Shown: one piece after another, positions 22,541 through 31,327 of the stretch | Numbering within the stretch: the stretch's first letter is position 1 | Layout: each line of letters opens with the position of its first letter | Assembly: GCA_003221035.1 (NCBI GenBank) | Contig: QHUB01000023.1 | Span: 1-64,000, forward strand | DNA from: Gemmatimonadota bacterium | GTDB taxonomy: Bacteria; Gemmatimonadota; Gemmatimonadetes; Gemmatimonadales; GWC2-71-9 | Direction of reading: 5' to 3' | Length of the DNA: 64,000 nt | Translations under genes and position numbers: made by a program | Notes under the pieces: model-generated | What the model saw: the letters and a program-made list of their open reading frames with translations, nothing else | What the model was told of the DNA's origin: nothing | Databases searched by the model: none

Positions 22541-23626
22541 TTACGGCTTCTTCCAGAGATCGATCGGCTTCTCCACTCCTTTGGGCCTGAACGGCAGCGC
22601 GATCTTGCGCCCCTGCCCCGCCGACGCGTACGCCGCATACAGCACCTCCTGCACAACGCGTCCCGTTTCGCCGTCGGCGATGGGCGTTTCCTTGCCGCGC
22701 ACGCAGCGCGCGAAATGCCGCATCTCCTGGGGGAAGCCGTAATTCCAGTGCTCCTCGAAGACCGGGTAGGACCAGCCCTTGGTCGTCGCCGCTTTCTCGA
22801 CCGCGTAGCCGAAGCCCACCTCCGAATACGTGGGAAGCGCGTTGCCCATCAGCATGTCGGCGTAGGTCTGGCCCTTGTCGCCGAAGACTTCGATCGAGTC
22901 GTCCATGCCGCCGGGCCGATTCCAGCTGTTCTCTACGACACCGAGCGCGCCGTTCTCGAATTCGATGATCGTGATCGCTTCGTCTTCTCCCTGGGCGCGG
23001 TCGCGCTGCACCTGCTGCGACATCTGCGAATACACGCTTTTCACCTTCGGTTTGCCGAGGAACCACCAGCAAAAGGCGATGCCATGGCACCCGAGATCCA
23101 TGACCGCGCCGCCGCCCGACTGCGCGACGTCCCAGAACCAGGGCGAATGCGGGCCCGAGTGCTTCTCGCCCTGTTTGACGAGATGGACGCGACCGAACGC
23201 CCCTTCGTCGGCCATCTGCTTCGCCTTCACGTATTTCGGCGCAAAGAATAATTCCTCGGCGTACAGCAGCAGCACGCCCGCCCTCTGACAGGCGTCGATC
23301 ATCGCGTCGGCTTCCTCGAGCGTGAGACAGAGCGGCTTCTCACAGACGACATGCTTGCCGGCTCTCGCGGCGTCTATCGTGATCTGCGCGTGCAGATGGT
23401 TCGGCGCGGTGATCGAGATCAGCTCGACCTGCTTGTCGCGCAGCAAGTCGCGATAGTCGGTGTAAGCATTGGCAATGCCATGGCGTGTGGCGAAATCGGC
23501 GGCATTGCCTGTGGTCGGCGAAGCCACGGCGACGACCTCGGCCTCCTCGGGCACGGCTCTCACCGAGGCGGCGATGCAGTCGGCCTGAAACCGGGAGCCG
23601 ACGATCCCGATTCTTACTTTGGACAT
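22541..23626 (-). CDS. Gfo/Idh/MocA-family oxidoreductase
   Basis: A 361-residue NAD(P)-dependent sugar or inositol dehydrogenase-like enzyme. The N-terminal Rossmann fold has IGIVGSRFQADCIAAS; the conserved lysine motif is HVVCEKPLCLTLEEAD; the C-terminal beta-sheet domain includes VMDLGCHGIAFCWWF, with the catalytic His region. No signal peptide, so cytosolic. It overlaps the upstream GH130-like gene by 13 bp and abuts the quinoprotein gene, forming a likely sugar-related operon. Substrate unknown. Confidence 0.88.
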   Translation of the reverse strand: MSKVRIGIVGSRFQADCIAASVRAVPEEAEVVAVASPTTGNAADFATRHGIANAYTDYRDLLRDKQVELISITAPNHLHAQITIDAARAGKHVVCEKPLCLTLEEADAMIDACQRAGVLLLYAEELFFAPKYVKAKQMADEGAFGRVHLVKQGEKHSGPHSPWFWDVAQSGGGAVMDLGCHGIAFCWWFLGKPKVKSVYSQMSQQVQRDRAQGEDEAITIIEFENGALGVVENSWNRPGGMDDSIEVFGDKGQTYADMLMGNALPTYSEVGFGYAVEKAATTKGWSYPVFEEHWNYGFPQEMRHFARCVRGKETPIADGETGRVVQEVLYAAYASAGQGRKIALPFRPKGVEKPIDLWKKP

Positions 23627-24987
23627 TGCGGTATCCTGGTGGTGCAGCGCCCGACCGCCAGGCGTCGCACCAGCCGTTGCGAGGGTAGGTCGCGGAGGTC
23701 GCCGACGATCGAGTCACCCCGCACGGTCAGCGTGAAGCGGGCACGCACACGTGTATTGATGTCGGAAAACCAATTTCCGGCCGTCGAATCGAAGGTGAGT
23801 AACAAGGTTCCCATAGGGTCCCGCCCGCCGTCCACGATCTTGTCGGCTTGCCACCGCGCGGGACCGCGCGGGCCGGCAGCGGAGTCGATTACATAGATCA
23901 CTTCCTCATCGTGACACGCGCGATCGACCTGCTTGTCGGCGCAGAGTGAGGTGCCGTGCCAGGTGCCGACGATGAGATCCGCGGGCGAGCGAGTTCCCTG
24001 CACGGCCACTCCTACGCGTGAGTCCGCGGTGCCGTAATACAGGAACCAGCGTCCCTTGAATGGCACGAGTCCCTCCACAAACGTCGTTCCCGCCGTGTAC
24101 TGACCGGTGCGCTCGTAGCTCTCCGTGGGCTTGATGAACGCGCTATCCGAGCGCGCGATCAGTTTGGTAGGATCGTGCGCGTCGAACAGCGCCTGCCCGG
24201 CCGAGTAGCTACGCGACGGCAGGCTGCCCGCGTTGTACAGCACCAGAATTCCGCGATCCGTGAGCATCGCCGGCGGCCCGGCCTCGACCAGCCACGAATC
24301 GAAATGGTCCGGCCGCGCGGTCAGGACGGCGATGGCTTTGCCCTCGCGATCCTCGAGCGGCGTCCAGTCGAGCAGATTATCGGACGTCGCAATGCGCAGC
24401 TCGGGCACGCCGAAATACATCCAGTACTTGCCGTTCACTCGCGTCGCGACGATCCGGTCGCCTTCGACTCGAGCCAAGATGGCGCCGGACTTGGATTCGG
24501 TGCGGAGATACTTGCCGCCGGCCGCGTGTGCGAACGCGGGACCATGCTTGGTCCACGCGATCAGATCGCGCGAGGTCGCCACCGCGAGCCGCGGCACGTC
24601 ACGATTCCACTGCGTGTACGTGAGGATGTAGCTGCCGTCTTCGGCCTGGACGATCCGCGGGTCCTCGACACCGCCGGGCCACTCGTTCTGGCGCTGCGCA
24701 TCACTGTCGGGATACAGAACCGGATTCGCGCGGCGCGTGAAGTGCAGACCATCGCCGCTCTCGGCGAGGCCGAGGCGCGAGGTATGGCCGCCGATCTGCT
24801 GCACGCCGCTCGTGTCCTCAGCGCGATAGAGAAGAAAGACCTTGCCGTCCTTCACGACGGCGGCCGGATTGAACGTGGCGTACGCTTCCCACGCCACACC
24901 GGGGTTCGGCGCGATGACCGGATTGACCTGGGCGGGCTTGGTGAACGGACCCAACATCCACGACTGCAAGGCCAAACAGATGATCAT
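23614..24987 (-). CDS. GH130/GH43-like five-bladed propeller glycosidase, exported
   Basis: A 457-residue protein with a short hydrophobic start. Residues ~20-330 form a five-bladed beta-propeller of the GH130/GH43/GH32 group: FNPAAVVKDGKVFLLYRAED, the hallmark GGVEDPRIVQAEDGSYILTY and KYWMYFGVPELRIATS. This pattern is closest to GH130 mannoside phosphorylases and hydrolases, but activity cannot be assigned. About 125 C-terminal residues (from TWHGTSLCADK) form an extra, beta-rich, unassigned domain with cysteines. Its neighbours (Gfo/Idh/MocA, quinoprotein, aquaporin) suggest sugar processing. Confidence 0.75.
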   Translation of the reverse strand: MIICLALQSWMLGPFTKPAQVNPVIAPNPGVAWEAYATFNPAAVVKDGKVFLLYRAEDTSGVQQIGGHTSRLGLAESGDGLHFTRRANPVLYPDSDAQRQNEWPGGVEDPRIVQAEDGSYILTYTQWNRDVPRLAVATSRDLIAWTKHGPAFAHAAGGKYLRTESKSGAILARVEGDRIVATRVNGKYWMYFGVPELRIATSDNLLDWTPLEDREGKAIAVLTARPDHFDSWLVEAGPPAMLTDRGILVLYNAGSLPSRSYSAGQALFDAHDPTKLIARSDSAFIKPTESYERTGQYTAGTTFVEGLVPFKGRWFLYYGTADSRVGVAVQGTRSPADLIVGTWHGTSLCADKQVDRACHDEEVIYVIDSAAGPRGPARWQADKIVDGGRDPMGTLLLTFDSTAGNWFSDINTRVRARFTLTVRGDSIVGDLRDLPSQRLVRRLAVGRCTTRIPQCPK

Positions 24988-25000
24988 AGACCGAGCAGGC

Positions 25001-25732
25001 TCACTGGACGCCGAGTACCCGCAGCGCGACGCCGGCCAACGTGCCGCCGATCAACGGGCCGACGATCGCGATCGTACCATAACTCCAGTCCGACGAGGCT
25101 TTGCCCGAAAGCGGCAAGAATGCGTGCGCGATGCGCGGCCCCAGGTCCCGCGCCGGATTGATCGCGTAGCCGGTCGTGCCACCGAGCGAGAGACCGATGC
25201 CCCAGACGAGACTGCCGACGAGATACGGTCCGAGGCCGGCCACAGGGCCGCCCGCCGCCACGCTCTTCGAGAAGATCGCCCCGATGACGAACACGAGCAC
25301 GAACGTGGCGATCATTTCGCTGAGCAGGTTCGGGACAAATGCCCGGATCGCGGGAGACGTACAGAAGCAGGCCCGCTTCGACAAGCCATCGGGCGTCTCC
25401 TTCCAGTGCGGCAGGTAATGCACCCACACGAGGGTTCCGCCCACCAATCCGCCAAGGAGCTGCGCCCCGAAATACGAGGCCACCTTCGAGAAGTCGCCGG
25501 TGCGCGCGGCAAATCCCAGCGTCACCGCCGGATTCAGATGCGCGTCGCTCGAGCCGCACGCGATCGCGGTGAACACGCCCGCCATCACCGCGAAGGCCCA
25601 CCCCGCCGTGATTACGATCCAGCCGCTGCCTTCGGCTTTCGTTCTTTTGAGGACCACGCCCGCCACGACCCCGTTACCCAGCAGAATCAGCACCATCGTG
25701 CCAAGAAATTCTCCCAACAGTGGCGAGGTCAT
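25001..25732 (-). CDS. MIP-family aquaporin / glycerol facilitator
   Basis: A 243-residue six-helix channel with both signature loops: HLNPAVT and YAINPARD. The longer second half, and Asp directly after the second NPAR, favour an aquaglyceroporin (GlpF-like) over a strict water channel; small polyols are likely substrates. ATG 25732 starts MTSPLLGEFLGTMVLILLG, exactly at helix 1; an in-frame extension upstream is arginine-rich and not credible. It lies downstream of a secreted-protein gene and 13 bp before the GH130-like gene. Confidence 0.9.
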   Translation of the reverse strand: MTSPLLGEFLGTMVLILLGNGVVAGVVLKRTKAEGSGWIVITAGWAFAVMAGVFTAIACGSSDAHLNPAVTLGFAARTGDFSKVASYFGAQLLGGLVGGTLVWVHYLPHWKETPDGLSKRACFCTSPAIRAFVPNLLSEMIATFVLVFVIGAIFSKSVAAGGPVAGLGPYLVGSLVWGIGLSLGGTTGYAINPARDLGPRIAHAFLPLSGKASSDWSYGTIAIVGPLIGGTLAGVALRVLGVQ

Positions 25733-25757
25733 GAAGGCTCCCAGAGTGTGTCGGCGA

Positions 25758-27371
25758 TCAGCGACATAGCTTGAACGCCCCGATGCGCGTGGAATACGTC
25801 GTCGCGTCCTTCTTGAGGTAATCGCCCACGTACCAGATCGTGCAGTCGTCAGTGGGATCGATCGCGGTCTGCGTGTAATCCTCCCAGCGCATCGTGTTGA
25901 TCTGGGGCGCCTCCCCGCTTGCGAGCGTCGCTTCACGCAAGGTGAGCTTGCCGAGCGGATCATTGGCCAGACGGCCCGCGAATCGCTGACCGGCGAAAGA
26001 CGGTGTACCGCCGAACGAATACCCGATTCCGATGTTGCCCTGATGATCGATCGCAGGACTGCCCATCCAGCGATAGGAGCCATCCGGTGCGTACGTGCCC
26101 TGCTGCCGCAGTTGCAGACGCCGATCGGCGGCCACCGTGAACTCGTACCAGCGAACACCGCCGCCAAATGCCGCAGTCATCACCGAATGAACGGCGGCGA
26201 CGGACTCACGGCCATTCACGTTCCGATACACGACACGAGCCATGAGCTTGTCGCCTTGCGCGTCGAGATGCTGGTCGGTGCCGGGCTGGCGCACGCACGC
26301 CGTGAGCTGCCCATCGCACAGATAGTGATAGGGCGCGACGGCGATTGTTTCGGGACCGGTGAGATGCGTCTTCGTGGGATCGGTCCAATCGACGTAGAAA
26401 CTCCACGCATAGATCCCGTCGTCGTCGAAATCACCGCGCAGCTGCGTTCCACCGGCGGCAAGCACCATGTTCGGCGCGCCCGCGGGCGGCAACATCCGGC
26501 CATCGAGATCGGCGTTGTTCAGGAAATTCACACCGTCTACGATCATGCACTGCTCGACCGCAGGCTCTCCACGCAGCATGCGATCGCGCTGCACCGCGCA
26601 CGTGTGTTTCTGAATGACTTCGTCGCCGGTGCTCGTCGGCACGTAGTAACCGTCCGGCCAGACCGCGGGACGCGGGTAGTCCGGAAAAAGCGGCCGCAGG
26701 AATTCGTAGCGATAGTACGAGCCGAGCGGATCGGCGCTCGTGCTGATCGCATAGCACATCGAATAGGGCCCCTTCTCTTCCGGAGGCCGCGAGGGTCTGA
26801 CGCGTAGAGCCGTATCCGGTGGCCCGGGCGGAACAGCAGGCGGCACGAACAATGGCGCGGCGCGACCGGGCTGATCCGCGACACCGGGCGGGCTCACATA
26901 TGCGTGGTCCGACGCTTTCCATTCCGGCGGCTGATCGGGCCGCGCCGGGCTGCGCGTGAAGATCGGCATTACGATGAGCCACCGGTCGGCGAGCTGATCG
27001 TAGCGCACCACGGCGTCGCCGTTGTTGTGCGCCTCGCACGCGCCACTGAATCCCTTGAAGACGGTGTTCGTCGGCGCGGGGCCGTAGACGATTTCGCCCG
27101 ATTTCCTGAACACGGCCATGCGGGTGTTGACGATCTGCACGACGTAGTCGCGTCCGACGGCGAGCGAGTTATCCGACGGATTCCGTCCTTCCCAGCGACC
27201 GTGCGGCCCCTGCAGACCCACGCCGATGCCGTCGAAGCTGGCGACGATTTGCGCGGGCGGCTCGCCGCCCTGCTCCGTCTGTTCGACTCCAGCGCCTGGA
27301 ATGACGGCTGCGTGAGGGGCGCGCGCGCATCCGCAGACAGCGGCGAGCACAAGCAAGCGTGTCTCGAGCAC
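25758..27371 (-). CDS. Large secreted protein of unknown function
   Basis: A 537-residue exported protein beginning with GTG, with a short signal followed by CGCARAPHAA, so possibly a lipoprotein. The body is beta-rich, with repeated aspartate/glycine turns (NPSDNSLAVGRDYVVQIVN, SPAIDHQGNIGIGYSFGG) and the C-terminal motif DPTDDCTIWYVGDYLKK. The pattern suggests a six- to eight-bladed propeller, but I do not recognise a named family. Several cysteines are spaced as in disulfide-bonded exported proteins. It precedes the aquaporin gene by 25 bp. Confidence 0.6.
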   Translation of the reverse strand: MLETRLLVLAAVCGCARAPHAAVIPGAGVEQTEQGGEPPAQIVASFDGIGVGLQGPHGRWEGRNPSDNSLAVGRDYVVQIVNTRMAVFRKSGEIVYGPAPTNTVFKGFSGACEAHNNGDAVVRYDQLADRWLIVMPIFTRSPARPDQPPEWKASDHAYVSPPGVADQPGRAAPLFVPPAVPPGPPDTALRVRPSRPPEEKGPYSMCYAISTSADPLGSYYRYEFLRPLFPDYPRPAVWPDGYYVPTSTGDEVIQKHTCAVQRDRMLRGEPAVEQCMIVDGVNFLNNADLDGRMLPPAGAPNMVLAAGGTQLRGDFDDDGIYAWSFYVDWTDPTKTHLTGPETIAVAPYHYLCDGQLTACVRQPGTDQHLDAQGDKLMARVVYRNVNGRESVAAVHSVMTAAFGGGVRWYEFTVAADRRLQLRQQGTYAPDGSYRWMGSPAIDHQGNIGIGYSFGGTPSFAGQRFAGRLANDPLGKLTLREATLASGEAPQINTMRWEDYTQTAIDPTDDCTIWYVGDYLKKDATTYSTRIGAFKLCR

Positions 27372-27379
27372 GCTCTAAA

Positions 27380-28147
27380 CTATCGGCGAATTGTTTCGAG
27401 CGCTCGCGCGGGAGAGAACGGATCCAGGAGCGAACTCATGAGGTGTTGCAGGTCGTAGCCCTCCCTTCGCGCCCGGATCTCCAGATAAACCCGAGCGGCG
27501 AGGGCCGAGCGGAACGGCACGACGACTGCCGCCCAACCGACCGAAAACAAGACGCGGACCGGAGAAGCAATCGGTATACCGATCAGGGTCAGGGCGCGGG
27601 GAATGAAGTAGGCGATTACCACGACGATGATCCAGGCCATACCAGTCGAGAGCAGAATGCCGCGCATCGATCCCAACGCGAGCGAACGACTGCGCTTGAG
27701 ACTCGCGCCAAGCCCCAAGTCCTCGACCATGATCACGGCCGGCACGGCGAAATAGATGGCCAGAAAGTAGAGACCCGGAGCGATCAACACGACCAGCCCA
27801 AGAAGAATGAGGTACACGCGAATCAACGTCGAGAACAGCAGGGTAAAGAAGCGCTGAAACACACGGCGCCAAAGGAGGCGGGCATCGAGTTCCCGGCCAT
27901 GCAGCAGTTCCCAGGCGGCCAGGATCGTCGCAGCCTCGACCAGACCGAACAGGCCGTACCAGACGACGCCGATGGCCATTCGGACCCAATACGACACGTG
28001 CCAGTTGTACGTGAGGGCGACGAGGGCCGTGTACAAGAGAAATGGAACGAGGCCAAGTCGAAACAGCGGCCAAAATCGGCGCCGGGAGAGGACAATCGCG
28101 TCGTCGATGCATTCGATCGCGACGCGCGGCGGCAGATACGACTTCAT
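27380..28147 (-). CDS. Integral membrane protein, unknown function
   Basis: A 255-residue protein with about six transmembrane helices. It has an N-terminal cytosolic helix (AIECIDDAIVLSRRRFWPLF), a conserved-looking middle AVPAVIMVEDLGLGASLKRSRSLALGS and a C-terminal YLEIRARREGYDLQHL. The middle and C-terminal segments resemble the glycerophosphodiester-phosphodiesterase membrane domain/DUF975-type proteins. ATG 28147 is preferred to the upstream start at 28171 because it begins directly at the amphipathic helix. Function unknown. Confidence 0.65.
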   Translation of the reverse strand: MKSYLPPRVAIECIDDAIVLSRRRFWPLFRLGLVPFLLYTALVALTYNWHVSYWVRMAIGVVWYGLFGLVEAATILAAWELLHGRELDARLLWRRVFQRFFTLLFSTLIRVYLILLGLVVLIAPGLYFLAIYFAVPAVIMVEDLGLGASLKRSRSLALGSMRGILLSTGMAWIIVVVIAYFIPRALTLIGIPIASPVRVLFSVGWAAVVVPFRSALAARVYLEIRARREGYDLQHLMSSLLDPFSPARALETIRR

Positions 28148-28184
28148 TCCATAATGTACGCCCAGGAGCACCGGCGGTGCCCGC

Positions 28185-28532
28185 TCATAACGTCACAGCC
28201 AGCAGGGTGAGCAGGATCGCCGCGGTCAACGAGGTGAGATGGACCATCCGTGCCTGGCGCCGCGCCTGCACCAGCTCGGTGGAATTCGTGATCGCCGCAG
28301 AGCCACCGTCCATGTCGCGCCGACCGCGCGCCGCGAGCCGGACTCAGGTCTTGGCGCGCGCCTGAAATACGCCGAGCGCGCCTAGCCACAGCGGGATGAA
28401 CAGCACGGCACGCCAGCCCCGGGGCGCACCCACGGCGAACAGGGCGATCCCGAGCAGCAGCGCGGCGCCGAGTGACACGATACCGAACGTCATCCGCTGG
28501 CGTTGGCCGCGCGGTCCGATGTTGGGAATCAT
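28185..28532 (-). CDS. Candidate selenoprotein: small membrane protein with in-frame UGA
   Basis: ATG 28532 opens a frame encoding a membrane helix (FGIVSLGAALLLGIALF), a second hydrophobic stretch and then GALGVFQARAKT, where it meets TGA (28344-28346). The same frame continues for 52 codons: VRLAARGRRDMDGGS, a polar stretch, then a final helix (VHLTSLTAAILLTLLAVTL), ending at TGA 28185-28187. From memory, this family of small membrane proteins normally reads QARxKTCV at this point, so UGA replaces a conserved Cys. A hairpin with a GGU loop follows at the fdhF SECIS distance. Sec would be residue 63 of 115. The alternative is a nonsense mutation. The Sec insertion machinery is not in the window. 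Confidence 0.6.
28308..28346 (-). promoter_or_regulatory. Candidate bacterial SECIS element
   Basis: Immediately after the UGA the minus strand can pair GTCC with GGAC (first and last four of 36 bases) and an inner GCGC/GCGC stem, leaving the apical loop GCGGTCG. The loop's GGU occupies bases 19-21 after the UGA. In E. coli fdhF the SelB-recognised loop AGGUCU also has GGU at bases 19-21 after its UGA (established sequence, recalled). The region is very GC-rich, so alternative pairings exist. Confidence 0.45.
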
Positions 28533-28534
28533 CA

Positions 28535-28548
28535 AGAACCAAGGTTCT
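28535..28548. promoter_or_regulatory. Perfect palindrome upstream of the candidate selenoprotein start
   Basis: AGAACC and GGTTCT flank a two-base centre, giving a 14-bp perfect inverted repeat that ends three bases before ATG 28532. It could be a repressor half-site pair or a hairpin masking translation initiation. There is no recognised regulator for it. Confidence 0.35.
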
Positions 28549-28637
28549 GCCGATCCCGCGCTCGCGCTAGCATGCGCTCGGCGAGTCCCCGTTGCGCCTC
28601 TCCGAGGGCAGCCGCATCCGGTGCCGCGTCTTGAGCG

Positions 28638-29174
28638 TCACGGAGTCCTCACGCCCTTCACGAGGAGCCAGACGGTCAGCGCACCCTCGCCGAGAATCGC
28701 GATCGGTACGACGAACGGCATCAGGTGACGCCCGATGTCAGGCGCCACAAAGTTCGTGAACGAGTTGACGATGTAACTCGCCCCTCCCAGCATCAGCAAG
28801 ATGCCCAACACGCGCGGGATCAGCCTGGATCGCGTAATCAGAAAACCGATCGTGAGAATCTGAAAGCCAAAGAAGACCATTCCCAGCAAGAATCCAGACT
28901 CCGACGGAGGACTCGTTGGTGAGGTGTCGCCGCCGCTGGCGAGTCCGATGACGCCGCAGGCGGCCGCGAACAGCGCCAGCGTCGCGTCGACGGGTTTGAA
29001 CAGCGCGTACAACAACACCGTGACGCCGATGTAGCACACGGCGCCGAACTCGAGGGCGGCGAATGCAATTCGCGGTTGGGTGGACTGCACCGCGATGCCG
29101 ATCACGCTCACGAGGATCACGGCGAGCCACAGCGTCCCCGCGGCTCGCGCCTGCCCGCGTGGATCACCGAGCAT
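28638..29174 (-). CDS. DUF4386-family membrane protein
   Basis: A 178-residue protein with about six transmembrane helices, beginning RAAGTLWLAVILVSVIGI, with VTVLLYALFKPVDATLALFAA and SRLIPRVLGILLMLGGASYIVNSF, the pattern of DUF4386. It lacks the N-terminal ~40 residues of longer members. Function unknown. A 105-bp spacer separates it from the candidate selenoprotein gene on the same strand. Confidence 0.75.
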   Translation of the reverse strand: MLGDPRGQARAAGTLWLAVILVSVIGIAVQSTQPRIAFAALEFGAVCYIGVTVLLYALFKPVDATLALFAAACGVIGLASGGDTSPTSPPSESGFLLGMVFFGFQILTIGFLITRSRLIPRVLGILLMLGGASYIVNSFTNFVAPDIGRHLMPFVVPIAILGEGALTVWLLVKGVRTP

Positions 29175-29392
29175 GGACCACCCCCACCCGGCAGGTCAGT
29201 CCAATCATCGCGAGATCACGGTGAAGAAAGGCCACACCGGCGATGCGGGCGTTCGTCGTGCGGGTCATCTGCACCCCGAGTCGGAAGTCTGTCGTAATGG
29301 GAGGTTATCGACCTAGACGACGCACCATTCGATGGGGTTTCAAATTGCACGGCCTCGCCCAACAAGGGGAAAGAGCGGCGCGTACATCGGCC

Positions 29393-31312
29393 ATGCGTCC
29401 ATTCCTGCTGGTCTGCGCCGTACTCGTCGTCGGCCTCGGCAGCATCCTGTTTCTGACTCATAACGCCCATCGGCCTTCCGCCTGGCTCGAAGAGCGCGGG
29501 CGCCAAGAGAATGCTCTGCTCGCCGGCTCACGCATCGATCACGATTTCCATTTCAGCAATCAGCTTTCGCAAACCGGAATCGCCTTTGCAAACCGGATCG
29601 TCGATGACGCGGGCAAAACGTACAAGCTCGTGCACTACGACCATGGCAGCGGAGTCTGCGCCGCCGACGTCGATGGCGACGGACTTCCCGACCTGTACTT
29701 CCTGACGCAGCTCGGCACCAACCAGCTCTGGAAGAACACGGGTCATGGTCGCTTCGTCGATATCACCGCCTCGGCCGGCCTGACGATGCCGGATCAGATC
29801 GCGGTCGGCTGCGCATTCGCCGACATCGACAACGACGGCGATCCCGATCTCTTCGTCACCACGGTGCGGCACGGCAACCGGCTGTTCGAGAATATGGGCG
29901 GCGGGAAATTCCGCGACATCACGGCGCCAAGCGGCGTGAGCTACTCGGGTCACTCCGCCGGGGCGGTGTTCTTCGATTACGACAAAGACGGCAAAGTCGA
30001 TCTCTTCGTCGCCAACGTGGGCGTGTTCACGAGCGACACGCGTGGAGCGGGCGGATACTACATCGGCCTGAACGACGCCTTTCTCGGACATCTTCATCCA
30101 GACCGGGCCGAAGCAAACATCCTCTATCACAATCTCGGCAACAATCGCTTCGCAGACGTCTCACGGGAGACCGGACTGGTCGATTTGAGCTGGAGCGGCG
30201 ATGCCGCGGTCCTCGACGTGAACTCGGACGGATTCCCCGATCTTTTTGTCCTCGACATGCAGGGAGCCGATCACCTGTGGGTCAACGACGGTGGGCGGCG
30301 CTTTCGCGACAGCACGTCGGCGTACTTTCCGCGGACGCCGTGGGGTGCGATGGGAGTAAAGGTCTTCGACGCAGATGGCGACGGCCGTCTCGACCTCTAC
30401 ACGACGGGCATGCACCCGGACATGTGGGTCGATCTCGAGCCTGGGGATTGGGCGGGCGAAGCTCGCAAGGACGATCCGGCGCGGTTGCCTGCGCCCATGA
30501 TCCGCGAGCCGATCAACACGCTCATCCTCGGCAACGCGTTGTTCGAGAATCGCGGCAGCGGCCGCTTTGAGGAGGTCTCGGACGCGGTGGGCGTCGAGAC
30601 GTATTGGCCGTGGGGGCCGAGCGTCGACGATTTCAATGCCGATGGCTGGGACGACATCTTCATCACCGCAAGCATGAACTTTCCGTTTCGCTATGGCATC
30701 AATTCGCTGCTCTTGAACGAGCAGGGGCAGCGCTTCCTGCCGAGCGAATTCGTCCTGCGCGTCGAGCCTCGGGCCGGCGGTGAAACTCAACAGGTGTGGT
30801 TTACGCTCGACTGCAGTGGCGCGGACCGGGGCTATCCGCTCTGCGGCAAATGCGCGCATCCGAAGACGATGATCATCGCGTGTCACGCCCGAGGCGGCGG
30901 GCGCGTGGACGTGACTGCGGCACGCGGGAGCCGCTCCGCGGTCGCGCTTGACCTGGATGGCGACGGCGACCTCGATATCGTGACCAACGAGTTCAACGCG
31001 CCGCCACAAGTGCTGTTGAGTGATCTCGCGGAGCGACGTCGCGTGAACTTCGTGAAGATCCGCTTGCGCGGCACGCGCTCGAATCGCGAGGGGCTCGGCT
31101 CCCTGGTCACGGTCGTCACGGCCGATGGACGCCGGATCTTGAAAGTGCTCGACGGCAAGTCCGGCTATCTCTCGCAAAGTGATCTGCCGCTCTACTTTGG
31201 ACTTGGTCGCGCCGATAGTACCGCGGAAATCGAGGTACGCTGGCCTTCCGGGGAGCTGCAGACGACCGCCGGCCCGAGAGCCGGGCAGTCTATCGAGGTG
31301 GTCGAGCGGTAG
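29393..31312 (+). CDS. CRTAC1-family FG-GAP/VCBS beta-propeller protein with ASPIC/UnbV domain
   Basis: A 639-residue exported protein; ATG 29393 starts a signal anchor (MRPFLLVCAVLVVGLGSILF). Integrin-like FG-GAP repeats carry calcium-binding loops such as DVDGDGLPDLYF, DIDNDGDPDLFV and DADGDGRLDLYT. The C-terminal ~85 residues are the ASPIC/UnbV domain (LRGTRSNREGLGSLVTV, ending VRWPSGE). Probably periplasmic or surface-exposed; the function of the family is unclear. It starts a plus-strand run with the PIG-L and TIM-barrel genes. The 218-bp gap before it shows no further gene. Confidence 0.85.
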   Translation: MRPFLLVCAVLVVGLGSILFLTHNAHRPSAWLEERGRQENALLAGSRIDHDFHFSNQLSQTGIAFANRIVDDAGKTYKLVHYDHGSGVCAADVDGDGLPDLYFLTQLGTNQLWKNTGHGRFVDITASAGLTMPDQIAVGCAFADIDNDGDPDLFVTTVRHGNRLFENMGGGKFRDITAPSGVSYSGHSAGAVFFDYDKDGKVDLFVANVGVFTSDTRGAGGYYIGLNDAFLGHLHPDRAEANILYHNLGNNRFADVSRETGLVDLSWSGDAAVLDVNSDGFPDLFVLDMQGADHLWVNDGGRRFRDSTSAYFPRTPWGAMGVKVFDADGDGRLDLYTTGMHPDMWVDLEPGDWAGEARKDDPARLPAPMIREPINTLILGNALFENRGSGRFEEVSDAVGVETYWPWGPSVDDFNADGWDDIFITASMNFPFRYGINSLLLNEQGQRFLPSEFVLRVEPRAGGETQQVWFTLDCSGADRGYPLCGKCAHPKTMIIACHARGGGRVDVTAARGSRSAVALDLDGDGDLDIVTNEFNAPPQVLLSDLAERRRVNFVKIRLRGTRSNREGLGSLVTVVTADGRRILKVLDGKSGYLSQSDLPLYFGLGRADSTAEIEVRWPSGELQTTAGPRAGQSIEVVER

Positions 31313-31327
31313 GCATAATCTGTCGTC

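Noticed and set aside
25733-26167. N-terminal extension of the aquaporin frame
   Set aside because: Arginine-rich, antisense-like sequence inside the neighbouring gene; ATG 25732 fits helix 1.
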